Numbered from the stretch's first letter, positions 21,097 to 29,782 are shown. The stretch: DNA of 64,000 bases from Nocardia huaxiensis (GCF_013744875.1 NZ_CP059399.1:3224001-3288000), one strand, 5' to 3'. Notes: generated from the sequence alone by a model not told the origin. Numbers and translations are program-made.

Positions 21097-23025
21097 GTGG
21101 CCGGCCGACTTCCTGACCGCGATATCGCGGCGATTCGTGAACGTGTTCGGATCGAGGATGTGGTCGGTGAGTACGTCGCATTGAAGCGGGCGGGCGCCGA
21201 CTCCATGAAGGGCCTGTGCCCCTTCCACGACGAGAAGTCCCCGTCCTTCCACGTCCGGCCCAACCACGGCCACTTCCACTGCTTCGGCTGCGGTGAGGGC
21301 GGCGACGTCTTCGCCTTCCTGCAGAAGATCGACCACATCGGTTTCGTCGAAGCCGTCGAGCAGATGGCCGACCGCATCGGCTACAAGATCAACTACGAGG
21401 GTGGCGGCACCTCGGTCCAGCGCGACCGCGGCACCCGCTCCCGCCTGGTCGCCGCGAACGCCGCCGCACACGAGTTCTACATGGCCCAGCTCGGCCAGCC
21501 CGAAGCCGAAACAGCGCGCAAGTACCTCACCGACCGCAACTTCGACCACAATGCCGCCAACCAGTTCGGCTGCGGCTACGCGCCCGCAGGCTGGGACACC
21601 CTGACAAAACACTTGCTGCGCAAGGGTTTCGAATTCAAGGAACTCGAAGCCGCCGGCCTGTCCAAGCAGGGCCGTCAGGGCCCCATCGACCGCTTCCACC
21701 GCCGATTGCTCTGGCCCATCCGCAATCTCGGCGGCGACGTCATCGGCTTCGGCGCCCGCCGCCTCTTCGACGACGACCAGATGACCGCCAAGTACATCAA
21801 CACGCCGGAAACGGTGCTGTACAAGAAGTCTCAGGTCCTCTTCGGCCTCGACCACGCCAAACGCGATATCGCCAAAGGTCATCAGGCCGTTGTCGTCGAG
21901 GGCTACACCGACGTCATGGCCATGCACCTGTCCGGCGTGAAAACCGCTGTGGCGTCCTGCGGTACGGCCTTCGGCGAAGAACACCTCGCCATCCTGCGCC
22001 GCCTGCTGATGGACGACACCTTCTGGCGCGGCGAGATCATCTACACCTTCGACGGCGACGAAGCAGGCCAAGCCGCCGCCCTCAAAGCCTTCAGCGGCGA
22101 CCAAAAGCTCGCCGGCCAAACCTATATCGCCATCGCCCCCGACGGCCTCGACCCCTGCGAACTCCGCCAGCGCAACGGCGACGGCGCCGTCCGCGACCTG
22201 GTAGCGCGCCGAGTCCCCCTGTACCAGTTCGTCATCCAGGGCATCGTCGACAAATACGAAGACCCCGTCACCAAGGACATGACCCCCGAGCGCCAACTCC
22301 AGGCCCTCCGCGAAGCAGTCCCCGTCGTAGCCCAAATCAAGGACTACGCCCTCCGCAAGGCCTACGCCACCAAGCTCGCCGGCTGGGTCGGCTGGGACGA
22401 CATCCCCATGGTCGTCCGTCGCGTAGGCGAAGAGGCCCGCAAACACGCCCGCACCACCCCCGGCGCCGCCGGCGCTTCGCGCACCTCGGAACGCGAAGCC
22501 CCCCAACCGGATTCCCCCCAGCCACCCCCGCGCGCCAACGACCCCGTCCTCCTCCCGCAACGCCAAGCCCTCGCCGCCGCCCTCCAATACCCCGCCTACG
22601 CCGGCCCCGTCTTCGACTCCCTCGAACCCGAAGCCTTCACCCACCCCGCCTACGCCGACCTCCGCACCGCCATAGCCGAAGCAGGCGGCACCGCAGCAGG
22701 TTTGGGCGGCGCCGAATGGGTGACAGCCGTAGCCGACAACACCGAAGATCTCACCATGCGCGCCCTGGTCTCCGAGCTGGCCGCAGAACCGCTCCCGGTG
22801 AAGTCCGCCAACGACATCCCCCGCTTCGTCACCGGCGTCCTGGCCCGCACCCAGGAGGCATGGGTGGGCCGCCAAGTGGCGCAACTGAAGTCGAAACTCC
22901 AGCGCATCTCCTCCACCGACAAGCCGGAGGAATACATGAACCTCTTCGGCGACCTGGTAGCGCTGGAGCAATACCGCAAAAGCCTGATAGCCCAAGCCAT
23001 GGGCACATCAGACGACTTCCGCTGA
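21097..23025 (+). CDS. dnaG: DNA primase
   Basis: A 642-residue protein of normal DnaG length. The CHC2 zinc finger is complete (CPFHDEKSPSFHV then HCFGCGEGGD, about residues 40-70). The TOPRIM core has VVEGYTDVMAMH and FDGDEAG (about 265-320). The C-terminal third should contact the replicative helicase DnaB. GTG 21097 is the best start because MAGRLPDRDI opens the usual primase N-terminus; the frame upstream of it lacks similarity. A TAAACT hexamer at 21084-21089 ends 7 nt before the GTG, so the mRNA may be leaderless. Confidence 0.96.
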   Translation: MAGRLPDRDIAAIRERVRIEDVVGEYVALKRAGADSMKGLCPFHDEKSPSFHVRPNHGHFHCFGCGEGGDVFAFLQKIDHIGFVEAVEQMADRIGYKINYEGGGTSVQRDRGTRSRLVAANAAAHEFYMAQLGQPEAETARKYLTDRNFDHNAANQFGCGYAPAGWDTLTKHLLRKGFEFKELEAAGLSKQGRQGPIDRFHRRLLWPIRNLGGDVIGFGARRLFDDDQMTAKYINTPETVLYKKSQVLFGLDHAKRDIAKGHQAVVVEGYTDVMAMHLSGVKTAVASCGTAFGEEHLAILRRLLMDDTFWRGEIIYTFDGDEAGQAAALKAFSGDQKLAGQTYIAIAPDGLDPCELRQRNGDGAVRDLVARRVPLYQFVIQGIVDKYEDPVTKDMTPERQLQALREAVPVVAQIKDYALRKAYATKLAGWVGWDDIPMVVRRVGEEARKHARTTPGAAGASRTSEREAPQPDSPQPPPRANDPVLLPQRQALAAALQYPAYAGPVFDSLEPEAFTHPAYADLRTAIAEAGGTAAGLGGAEWVTAVADNTEDLTMRALVSELAAEPLPVKSANDIPRFVTGVLARTQEAWVGRQVAQLKSKLQRISSTDKPEEYMNLFGDLVALEQYRKSLIAQAMGTSDDFR

Positions 23026-23033
23026 GGGGGAGC

Positions 23034-23158
23034 GGCGGCCGAAAGCCCGCCCTCCCTTACAGATAGGGCGTGGACCCGCCCGACAGGCATCCAGGCAGGG
23101 TAGGCGGCCGAAGGCTCGCCACCCTCACCCCGAACCGGCTGGCGGCCGAAGGCTCGCC
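23034..23158. repeat. Three copies of an 18-bp hairpin repeat after dnaG
   Basis: GGCGGCCGAAGGCTCGCC occurs exactly at 23103-23120 and 23141-23158, and with two base differences at 23034-23051. Each copy can fold into a small imperfect GC stem with a GAA loop. They fill the gap between dnaG and the convergent YtxH-like gene, so they may act as a transcript end or be members of a dispersed genomic repeat family. Confidence 0.7.
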
Positions 23159-23191
23159 GCCACGCCAGAAACCCGCCCGAGGTTGTGCGCC

Positions 23192-23440
23192 CTACTTGAT
23201 CCGCAACTGCTCCTGCGGCACCAAAATCGTGGTCCGCTCATCCAGCGGCACCATGGGCTCGAGCTTGGGCTGAGTGCTCAACTTATCCGCGAGCTTCTGC
23301 CTGCCCACCGAAACCACCTTCTTGGTGACAGGGCTCTGGCTGATCGCGCGGGTCGTCTTACTGATCTGCTCATACCGAGCCCGCCCGGCCTTCGCACCCA
23401 GCACATACCCGGCCGCGACACCGATGACCAACCGCAGCAT
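23192..23440 (-). CDS. YtxH-like small membrane-associated protein
   Basis: An 82-residue protein from ATG 23440, which has GGAG a few nt upstream; the frame extends further upstream but without similarity. The N-terminal MLRLVIGVAAGYVLGAKAGRARYEQI is a hydrophobic, Gly-rich segment followed by a basic turn, as in YtxH/DUF883-like proteins. The rest is helical and basic. It sits between dnaG and tRNA-Asn. Role unknown. Confidence 0.65.
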   Translation of the reverse strand: MLRLVIGVAAGYVLGAKAGRARYEQISKTTRAISQSPVTKKVVSVGRQKLADKLSTQPKLEPMVPLDERTTILVPQEQLRIK

Positions 23441-23557
23441 CTCGAGAAGCTCCTCCCATAGACCAGTCCGCCCCCACATCCTGCCCGACACCCCCACCCC
23501 CTGTCACCCCGCCCCACCGTCACCCCTCCACACAATGTCCCCAGGTAGAGCCGCGAT

Positions 23558-23587
23558 TTGGGAAGTGAACAACCCATACGCTAAAGT
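23558..23587 (+). promoter_or_regulatory. Promoter of tRNA-Asn
   Basis: TTGGGA (23558-23563) and TAAAGT (23582-23587) are separated by 18 nt, and the tRNA begins 36 nt after the second box. This fits a housekeeping promoter with a short leader. Confidence 0.5.
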
Positions 23588-23623
23588 TCTTCTCGGCCGC
23601 CTGAGAGGGCGACCGGGACACAA

Positions 23624-23696
23624 TCCCCTATAGCTCAATTGGCAGAGCAGCCGACTGTTAATCGGCAGGTTTCTGGTTCGAGTCCAGATGGGGGAG
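23624..23696 (+). tRNA. tRNA-Asn (anticodon GTT)
   Basis: A 73-nt cloverleaf: acceptor TCCCCTA pairs with TGGGGGA (one G-U pair), anticodon stem-loop GCCGA-CTGTTAA-TCGGC with GTT in the loop, and T-arm CTGG-TTCGAGT-CCAG. The discriminator is G and CA follows. Its 3' half is the left attachment site of the integrated element, so the last 35 nt are probably element-borne and restore a whole tRNA. Confidence 0.95.
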
Positions 23697-23697
23697 C
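23662..23697. repeat. attL: 36-bp direct repeat in the 3' end of tRNA-Asn
   Basis: These 36 bases, from TCGGCAGG in the anticodon arm to GGGGGAGC, are repeated exactly at 59955-59990. Length, position in a tRNA 3' end and the adjacent integrase make this the left attachment site. It includes the whole T-arm and the 3' acceptor strand. Confidence 0.93.
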
Positions 23698-23705
23698 AGA
23701 AAAAG

Positions 23706-23748
23706 GCCCCTGACCTTGGTGAGAATATCACCGGTCAGGGGCTTTATT
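23706..23748 (+). terminator. Rho-independent terminator after tRNA-Asn (element copy)
   Basis: GCCCCTGACC (23706-23715) pairs with GGTCAGGGGC (23733-23742), and an inner GGTGA/TCACC pair continues the stem. TTTATT follows. It lies just inside attL, so it belongs to the element and closes the rebuilt tRNA transcript. Confidence 0.8.
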
Positions 23749-23763
23749 CGTACTAAAGGGCGG

Positions 23764-25179
23764 TCACCGTCCAGGAAGTGTCCAGGAAGTCGGCGCGCGT
23801 TCCTTTTCGTCGCGATCTTGATCGAGGCTTTCGTCCGTCCCGTTCATGACCGCCTGGTGGAGGAGCTCCGCGGCGTTGTGATGCACGCGACCGCGTGCCA
23901 TGTACTTGCGCTGCGTCATTGCCGGATCGGCGTGCTGGAGTACATCGGCGGTCACTCGTGCCGACAATCCGGCGTCGTCGAGTAGCAGCGCGATGAACTT
24001 GCGGAATGTGTAGGGGCTCAGGTTTTCCGGCAGTCCCAGTGCTTCTCGCACGCGCTGCCATTGATGATTGACATTCACCGGATCCCGCAACGTCCAGTCG
24101 AATGACGGAAAGATCAGCTCAGCGGGCCGGCACGCCAATGTCGGGTCGAACTCCATTGGTGGCGGGTTCTCCCGCTGTCGAGCCTGAAGGCGGTCATATC
24201 GCCGGTCCAGGATGTCGACCGCGAAACCCGGAAGTGCGATGGTGCCCTGCGGGTTCTTCGGATCGTTGTCCTTGACCACCCGAACCAAGCCTTTGCCCTT
24301 GACGCGGATCACCTTCCCGACAGTGCGGATCGTCCTGTTCTTGCGGTTGTAGAACGGCCAGGCCAGCCCGAGCACCTGGCTCGGGCGCTGCCCGGTGGCC
24401 GCCATGATCGCGATCAGATCGGCGAGATCGGCATCCTCGCAGTACTCGGCCACCAATGGCGGTGTGTAGGAGCGGATTCCGCGCTTCTGCTCGGCCTTGG
24501 TGAGCTTGCGCGGGCACGGCACCGTCGACCAGTACACCGAGGCGAGGATGAACCGCAGATCTTCGATCTCGATCTGCGCGGCGCCGCCGGTCCGGCCTTT
24601 CGGCGCCACGTTCTCGGGAATCTCGGCCTCCCGCACGGGATTCACATCGATCGCACCCTTGCGGACCGCGAAGCGGAGCATCCCCGACAGCATCGAACGC
24701 GCGTTGAGCATCGACGCGCGACCGTGTCCCTCGGCCACCGTCTCCAAGAACGCTTCCGCGGTAGCGGTTTTGAATTCATCCGGCCCGATCCGGCGGTAGC
24801 CGTATGCCTTCACCAGCATGGCGGCCCAACGGTCGTACGAGCGCAGCGTTCCGTCGGCGCGGTCTTTCTTGACCAGGTGCGCCCGATACGACTCCCACAG
24901 CTGCTTCACCGAGGAATGCGAGGTCACCTCCGCATCGGTTTCAGGCTTCAGTGCCGCCGCCGCGGCCCGGACCGCGGCCTCGGCGCGACTGCCGTCCCTA
25001 TCGGGAACACGCCGGCCGATGCTGTCGAACCGCTCCGGGGACACTCGCCTGACTCGCCGTGGTTTACCGCTGCGATCCCGGACCCAGGTGCCCGCCTCCC
25101 AATGTCCCGGACTGAGTTCGGTCAACGACACCGAGCCCGGGACACCTATCGGTCGTCGAGGTCGGCCAGTTCTAGCCAT
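23764..25179 (-). CDS. int: Tyrosine site-specific recombinase (integrase)
   Basis: A 471-residue phage-type integrase. The catalytic domain shows TGQRPSQVLGL (first Arg, about residue 262), YTFRKFIALLL (second Arg, about 391; the usual preceding His is Tyr here), LQHADP (His, about 415) and RKYMARG (nucleophile Tyr, about 425). A SAM-like core-binding domain precedes it (about 90-190). ATG 25179 is preferred over upstream in-frame starts because it overlaps the Xis stop by 8 nt and opens with MARTGRPRRPIG. It should join attP to the tRNA-Asn attB. It is the last gene before attL. Confidence 0.93.
   Translation of the reverse strand: MARTGRPRRPIGVPGSVSLTELSPGHWEAGTWVRDRSGKPRRVRRVSPERFDSIGRRVPDRDGSRAEAAVRAAAAALKPETDAEVTSHSSVKQLWESYRAHLVKKDRADGTLRSYDRWAAMLVKAYGYRRIGPDEFKTATAEAFLETVAEGHGRASMLNARSMLSGMLRFAVRKGAIDVNPVREAEIPENVAPKGRTGGAAQIEIEDLRFILASVYWSTVPCPRKLTKAEQKRGIRSYTPPLVAEYCEDADLADLIAIMAATGQRPSQVLGLAWPFYNRKNRTIRTVGKVIRVKGKGLVRVVKDNDPKNPQGTIALPGFAVDILDRRYDRLQARQRENPPPMEFDPTLACRPAELIFPSFDWTLRDPVNVNHQWQRVREALGLPENLSPYTFRKFIALLLDDAGLSARVTADVLQHADPAMTQRKYMARGRVHHNAAELLHQAVMNGTDESLDQDRDEKERAPTSWTLPGR
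23769..23790. repeat. Tandem 11-bp repeat beside attL
   Basis: GTCCAGGAAGT occurs twice head to tail inside the last codons of the integrase gene, about 72 nt from attL. Position and repetition suit arm-type binding sites for integrase or Xis, though this is inference. Confidence 0.45.
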
Positions 25180-25444
25180 TGCTGGCGACTGATCCTTCGT
25201 CGGTGTGCATCGCCTCCATCGCCGCATGCAGGGCGCCAACATTCCACAGGTATCGGCGTCCACGGCGTTTCGGTTTGGGCAGATCGAACGGTGCGCTACC
25301 TTCGCGGTGCCAGCGTCGCAACACTTCTGGATGGCAGTGGATGATCTGCGCGGCCTCCTTCGTGTCGGCCCACAGTCGCGTACCGATCCCGCCCGGCTGA
25401 CTCGGTTCCGGCGCGGTTGCAGCTTCGTTGCGGTGAATGGTCAT
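25172..25444 (-). CDS. Xis-like helix-turn-helix protein (excisionase candidate)
   Basis: A 90-residue protein. The MerR/excisionase-type winged helix is visible: LWADTKEAAQIIHCHPEVLRRW then PFDLPKPKRRGRRYLW, the usual HTH followed by a basic wing. It is encoded directly before the integrase (8-nt overlap) and its ATG overlaps the stop of the DUF2637-like gene. Family and place point to control of excision direction. Confidence 0.8.
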   Translation of the reverse strand: MTIHRNEAATAPEPSQPGGIGTRLWADTKEAAQIIHCHPEVLRRWHREGSAPFDLPKPKRRGRRYLWNVGALHAAMEAMHTDEGSVASNG

Positions 25445-26433
25445 TGGACTTCTCCTTTCTGAATTCGGCTGTCTTGCACCGGTATGTCGGGATGGCCAGC
25501 CGTAAGGGTTTGCTTGGCACCGTTGATCAGGCCGACAGACCCGCGGATGGGGGCCGACAGACTGTCGTTCCTGTCGGATGTGCTGTCGGGGTCGGTCTGC
25601 TGCGCGACGATGTCCGCGATGGTGGAGTGATGAAGACCGAACAGCTCGCCCACCTTCCGGGTGGATCGAAGGTTTCGGTACGCCGCTCGGATGCGTACAT
25701 CGCGGTCCGCTTCCGACACCGCGTCGGCTGGTGTCGGGTACGTGTCGGCTGACCTGTCGGGCCTGTCGACTGTGCCGGGCGTGACGTCGGTAGGAGCACT
25801 TTCCGGTGGGTTCTGGTCGAATATGTTGCTCCTCTTGTCATCTCGATGGGCATGCTGTAATGGCTCGTCTGGCGCGGGGGCAGACTCCGAGAGCATGGCG
25901 AAGCCGCAAATAACCATGAAGCCGTCGATGGCGAGCGGACCTACGCGGGCGCCGATTTGGTCATATCCCCAGGACAAGAGCACGTTGTACACATGGCCGT
26001 AGCTGATGATGGCGGACCCGATGGCCACGGTGCCGACGCCTCCGTAGCGGGCCAGTTTCCACCAAGGGCCGGGCCGCCAACGCACTCGGAGAAGCACTTC
26101 GATCGAGAGCAGCAGGACGATGGGCCACACCGCGGAGCCGATCTGAGGGGCGACGCCGGGGCGCCAGCCGTCGGGTTGGGTGTCGGCCGGCAGCCAGGTG
26201 TAGAGCCAGTTTCCGAGCACGGACAGGATTGCCCCGCAGGCGAATCCGAGTCGGGCGAAGAGTCCTCCGCCGATGTCGTGAGGGTCCTGTCGGGTGAGGT
26301 GTCGGGATCGGCGTCGGCTCGTGGAGTCCGACGATTCGGTGTCGGGTGTGCGGCTGCCGGTGCCGGGAAGTACGTCGTGGGGCACGGCGCCGCTGGCGTG
26401 CCCCACGGCGAATCCGGCGTCGTTGCCGGTCAC
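25441..26433 (-). CDS. DUF2637/SpdA-like membrane protein with C-terminal HTH
   Basis: A 330-residue protein from GTG 26433, whose GTGA overlaps the ASCH gene stop. Four hydrophobic segments lie between about residues 55 and 185 (GLFARLGFACGAILSVLGNW; AVWPIVLLLSIEVLLRV; GTVAIGSAIISYGHVYNVLL; PLAIDGFMVICGFAMLS), in the pattern of DUF2637 proteins encoded next to integrases in actinomycete elements. The C-terminal tail has a Pro/Asp-rich linker and an HTH-like stretch (AYRNLRSTRKVGELFGLHHS). SpdA-type proteins are linked to plasmid spread between hyphae. Confidence 0.7.
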   Translation of the reverse strand: MTGNDAGFAVGHASGAVPHDVLPGTGSRTPDTESSDSTSRRRSRHLTRQDPHDIGGGLFARLGFACGAILSVLGNWLYTWLPADTQPDGWRPGVAPQIGSAVWPIVLLLSIEVLLRVRWRPGPWWKLARYGGVGTVAIGSAIISYGHVYNVLLSWGYDQIGARVGPLAIDGFMVICGFAMLSESAPAPDEPLQHAHRDDKRSNIFDQNPPESAPTDVTPGTVDRPDRSADTYPTPADAVSEADRDVRIRAAYRNLRSTRKVGELFGLHHSTIADIVAQQTDPDSTSDRNDSLSAPIRGSVGLINGAKQTLTAGHPDIPVQDSRIQKGEVQ

Positions 26434-26831
26434 GGATTGTTGCCTTCCGCCAGGCAAGCGCTCTGAATCCGGAGAGTTTCGGTGATCGGTTCGGTGTAGC
26501 GCCATTCGATGCGGGTGACGTTGCTGTCGGGTCGCAGCCCCCGGTGGGTTCGACAGAAGAACTCGACGAATTCGCTAGGAGTCCAGTGCGGGAACCCTTC
26601 GGCGGCCACCTCGACCGAGGTGATGCTGTCCAGTCGTTCTCGGTGGACCGAGGTGACTTCGACGTCGGTGATGCGGTCGAGCGGTTCGCCACGCCCGCGG
26701 CCTTGCACCTTCCGGCACAGCGTGAGGCGGTCGCCGGGTTTCAGCATCAGCCACCCGGCTCGTCTGGTAACCGTCTTCGTGCGGTTGCGCACTTGTCGTT
26801 CGGTGAGTGCGACGGACATCAAGCGTGACAT
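26430..26831 (-). CDS. ASCH-like domain protein
   Basis: A 133-residue protein. MSVALTERQVRNRTKTVTRR followed by GWLMLKPGDRLTLCRKV and later IEWRY matches the beta-barrel ASCH/PUA-like proteins seen in actinophages, which are thought to bind RNA or modified nucleotides. ATG 26819 (overlapping the upstream TGA as TGATG) is an equally good start. It is coupled to its downstream neighbour by GTGA. Confidence 0.65.
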   Translation of the reverse strand: MSRLMSVALTERQVRNRTKTVTRRAGWLMLKPGDRLTLCRKVQGRGRGEPLDRITDVEVTSVHRERLDSITSVEVAAEGFPHWTPSEFVEFFCRTHRGLRPDSNVTRIEWRYTEPITETLRIQSACLAEGNNP

Positions 26832-27040
26832 TCGCCCTCCTCGCGATGTGGGCGCGCTTCCAGGTAGGCGCTGATCCGGGCTTCGTTGCGCTGGGGGAAG
26901 ATTCGCCAGTCCTGGACGATGTCGAGGACGGGGTCGAGAGCGTCGATCATTGCTTTGACTGGAGCACGCTCGCCGGTGAGGCGGATCTTGACCGTGTCGG
27001 TCGGTGCTGGCGCGTCATACCCGCGGCTGTCATCGCTCAT
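26819..27040 (-). CDS. Hypothetical protein, 73 aa
   Basis: A small acidic protein, not recognised. VKIRLTGERAPVKAMIDALDPVLDIVQDW suggests one strand and one helix. Its ATG overlaps the stop of the DUF2786-like gene by 4 nt. It is read as genuine because of the unbroken coupling on both sides. Confidence 0.6.
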   Translation of the reverse strand: MSDDSRGYDAPAPTDTVKIRLTGERAPVKAMIDALDPVLDIVQDWRIFPQRNEARISAYLEARPHREEGECHA

Positions 27041-27744
27041 CGGCCGGCCTCCTGCTGCGGAGGTTCGTAAGTTGCGGAGTAGAGCTTGGGAGCAGTGAAA
27101 TTCGGCGCCGGTGGCTCACCGAGCCCTTCGAAGCAGATGCGGAGTTTGCCTCCGACCGCGGTGCGTTCGGTGCCGGCGTCGTGGCAGGCGCCGATGATGG
27201 CGTCGGCGATTCCGGTGCGCATCCAGAGTTTCCGTAGTCCGCCTCCGTAGGGTTTGGTGCCGCCATCGGTCTGGATGATCAGCACGGGAACCATTTGCTG
27301 GGTGCCGTCGGGATTGAGTTTGGGTGCCTTGGAATAGAAGTCGAGGTCGGGTTCCTCCACGATGGCGACGATGTATCCGGCGACTGCGGTGCCGGGGGCA
27401 GTGTTGCGCCCGAAGGCGGCGCGGGTGCGGGGAGTGAACGCGTCGCGGAGCGTGCCGTCACTGGCCGGGCGGCTGGGTTTGGCGGTGGTGCTGGGGCCGG
27501 TCATGGTGCTGGTCCTCCTTGCGTGAGTCGTCCTGGTCCGAGCTGTGCTGCCGGGCGGCGTGCCGGTGGACCGCGGCGTCTTCGGTGGGGGTACGGGCGC
27601 GGGTTCGGAAATGTGGGGCACGCCATGCTCTTTGGCGAGTTCGTCGGCCTTGGCGTTGAACAGATCGGCTTCGGGGGTTCCGGCGACGCTGGTGGCGTGG
27701 GCGCGGAGTTTGGCGACCTTGGCGCGCGCCTGATCCGGGTTCAT
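27037..27744 (-). CDS. DUF2786-like N-terminus joined to a phage-type domain
   Basis: A 235-residue reading frame. Residues 1-42 (ARAKVAKLRAHATSV, EADLFNAKADELAKEHGV) look like DUF2786. A Pro/Thr/Arg-rich linker follows. Residues from about 95 (VAGYIVAIVEEPDLDFYSK, KLWMRTGIADAI, FEGLGEPPAPNFTAPKLYSATYEPP) form a compact domain seen in actinomycete elements; its role is unknown. A strong internal AAGGAGG, 9 nt before ATG 27504, could start the second domain alone, so two products may be made. Confidence 0.65.
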   Translation of the reverse strand: MNPDQARAKVAKLRAHATSVAGTPEADLFNAKADELAKEHGVPHISEPAPVPPPKTPRSTGTPPGSTARTRTTHARRTSTMTGPSTTAKPSRPASDGTLRDAFTPRTRAAFGRNTAPGTAVAGYIVAIVEEPDLDFYSKAPKLNPDGTQQMVPVLIIQTDGGTKPYGGGLRKLWMRTGIADAIIGACHDAGTERTAVGGKLRICFEGLGEPPAPNFTAPKLYSATYEPPQQEAGR

Positions 27745-27883
27745 CGATCGATATCCCTGATCGGTAACGGCACAGGATGGTTGATAACCGGCACGGGGTG
27801 GTTTTGCGACTGGGCCGGTTCCGAGGCCCAGTCACGGTGATCACCGGGACTGGAATCATGCTGTTGCGCACTGGTTTTCACGG

Positions 27884-29761
27884 TCAGCGGTCCATCCCGT
27901 TGAAGGTCGGCTGCGGGATGACCGGACCGGCGAAGATCGGGCGAGCCAGCCGGGGGCCGGTCGGCGGCGTGGCCGGCGGTGCGCTGGACGTCGGCGAGTG
28001 TTCGGCGAATTTCTGGACCAGCTCGGTGTTTTCAGTCCGCAGCTGTCCCACCTCAGCCTGTGCGGCCCGCAATTCGCCTCGCAGACGGTCGATCTCGGCC
28101 AACGGACTGTACTTGTGGTCTTCCTGCCAGGCCGCGACCTCGTCGATCGCGGCATACCGAGTTCCGGTCAACTCATGCAGCGGCGCGTCGGTTCCGGTGG
28201 GCCGGATCCTGACGATGACGTCGGCGTCGGCGGGCCAGCCCTGGCTGTCGTCACCAAGCTGATCCAGAGCCCAGGTATAGCCGTCGGCCAGTGTGCCCAC
28301 TTCGATCCGGTGGGCCATGTCGGGATGCTTCTGCACGAAATCGGCCGAACCGACGGTTACCTCGTAGCCGTGATCGCGATCCTGGCTAGGCGCGGCCTGC
28401 GGTGCTTCGCGATCCTGTTCGGGGACAGCAGAATCCGGAGGGTCTGATGGGTCGCGTTCGAGGGTCCGCTCACGGATGTCGTCGTGCAGTTGCGACTGAA
28501 CGATGTCGGTGCGGCCGGCGAACAGGTAGACGGGGCCGCGGCTCACCTCCATCTGGAAACTGTCGGTGGCGGTGTACTGCGGATGCACGGTGACCGCGGT
28601 GTAGGGGCCGTGGTGGCTGAGCTGCTGCTTGGCCCATTCCAGCGCTTCCGTCGGGGTGCCGAATCGGTTGCGGTCCACGGCGGTGACTGTGGTTGTATCG
28701 GTGTCGTTCGGATGGCTGATCACCTCGACACGGAAGCTGTCGGGTTCGTGCGTGGGTCCGGTTGGCGCACTGCGATTCTCGGTCGAATCGGTGGTCTGCT
28801 CGACCGACCCGGGCTGCGGTGACATGCCAGACTCCGCACGTGTAGGCGGGTTGGCCGTGAGGACGGCATCGAGCTGCAGGCGAGTCAGCCCGAGATGGTC
28901 GGCCGCTTCCGTCCACGTGTATCCGCGATCGTGGAACAGACGGCGGGCCTGCTCCGCCCAGGACGCCATCGCCGCGCTGTTGTCCGCCGCGCTCGAACCG
29001 TCGGTACCGCCGTTGGCGAGCCGGGTTCGCAGACGCGTATTTTCGGCCTGCAGGGACTGGACGGACTCGGTCAATTGCGCCACCGTGACAGGATTCGCGC
29101 GGTCAGGCGCGAGATCGGTGGGGAAGAGGTCGATCGGAGCGTCCGGGTCGACGGACATGTCATGGTGCCACCGATCCGGGCGCCGCTGTGGACGGAACTG
29201 GCCGGCGCGGTCCCGGGAAACACCGAACGGACGTATCGGTTCGGATCGGTCGAGAGCGCTCGCGGCGCGACTGAACATCCGGGACAGCCGCTCCCGCAGT
29301 GCCTCGATCCCGGCGGGACGGGTGAAGACGGGGCCGGGCCGCTGCAGGGGGTCGCGGTGGATGCCGGACAGGGCGGTGGTGACTTGCTGGCGTTCGGTGG
29401 CGGTGAGATGCGGAGAGGCATGCAGGAACCCTTCGATGCGTTCGCGTGACTGGGTGAGCAGTCGCTGGCGTTCGAACCAGGTTTCCAGCGTGTCCGCGGT
29501 CCGGATTCCGCTGTCGGTGAGCAGCTTCCACCGGTAGGTGCGCAGCGCGTGCTGCACGGTGACACGGTGCCGTACATGGGCTCGTCGCTGTTCGCGAGCG
29601 TCCTCGGCGAGGACGCCATTGACCTCGCGCAGTGCGCTGCGCGACAGTGTGGTGGCGTTGGGATGCAGCAAGCGCCAGGAGCCGATGACCTGCGCGATCC
29701 GCATCGCGGACCGGCTCACTTCACCGGTGATCTGGTCGACTTCGGAACTGTTGTCGGACAT
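27884..29761 (-). CDS. Large element-borne protein of unknown function, 625 aa
   Basis: Not recognised. The N-terminal 190 residues are helical and Arg-rich. A Gln/Glu-Leu stretch near residue 230 (QLTESVQSLQAENTRLRTRL) and another near 585 (DRLRGELRAAQAEVGQLRTE) look like short coiled coils. An HTH-like segment (YTWTEAADHLGLTRLQLDAVL) lies near 285. The middle holds two similar beta-rich segments (VTVHPQYTATDSFQMEVSRG; YEVTVGSADFVQKHPDMAHR). No relaxase motifs were found. It ends 139 nt before the DUF2786-like gene. Confidence 0.6.
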   Translation of the reverse strand: MSDNSSEVDQITGEVSRSAMRIAQVIGSWRLLHPNATTLSRSALREVNGVLAEDAREQRRAHVRHRVTVQHALRTYRWKLLTDSGIRTADTLETWFERQRLLTQSRERIEGFLHASPHLTATERQQVTTALSGIHRDPLQRPGPVFTRPAGIEALRERLSRMFSRAASALDRSEPIRPFGVSRDRAGQFRPQRRPDRWHHDMSVDPDAPIDLFPTDLAPDRANPVTVAQLTESVQSLQAENTRLRTRLANGGTDGSSAADNSAAMASWAEQARRLFHDRGYTWTEAADHLGLTRLQLDAVLTANPPTRAESGMSPQPGSVEQTTDSTENRSAPTGPTHEPDSFRVEVISHPNDTDTTTVTAVDRNRFGTPTEALEWAKQQLSHHGPYTAVTVHPQYTATDSFQMEVSRGPVYLFAGRTDIVQSQLHDDIRERTLERDPSDPPDSAVPEQDREAPQAAPSQDRDHGYEVTVGSADFVQKHPDMAHRIEVGTLADGYTWALDQLGDDSQGWPADADVIVRIRPTGTDAPLHELTGTRYAAIDEVAAWQEDHKYSPLAEIDRLRGELRAAQAEVGQLRTENTELVQKFAEHSPTSSAPPATPPTGPRLARPIFAGPVIPQPTFNGMDR

Positions 29762-29782
29762 GGGTATTGGTCTCCTTCAGAA

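Noticed and set aside
21016..22995. 659-residue minus-strand frame opposite dnaG
   Set aside because: It is an exact shadow of dnaG with repetitive Gly/Val/Ala composition caused by high GC; dnaG has full primase motifs.
28629..29537. Plus-strand frame within the unknown 625-residue gene
   Set aside because: Shadow of the minus-strand gene; no start signal, Ser/Arg-rich and without similarity.
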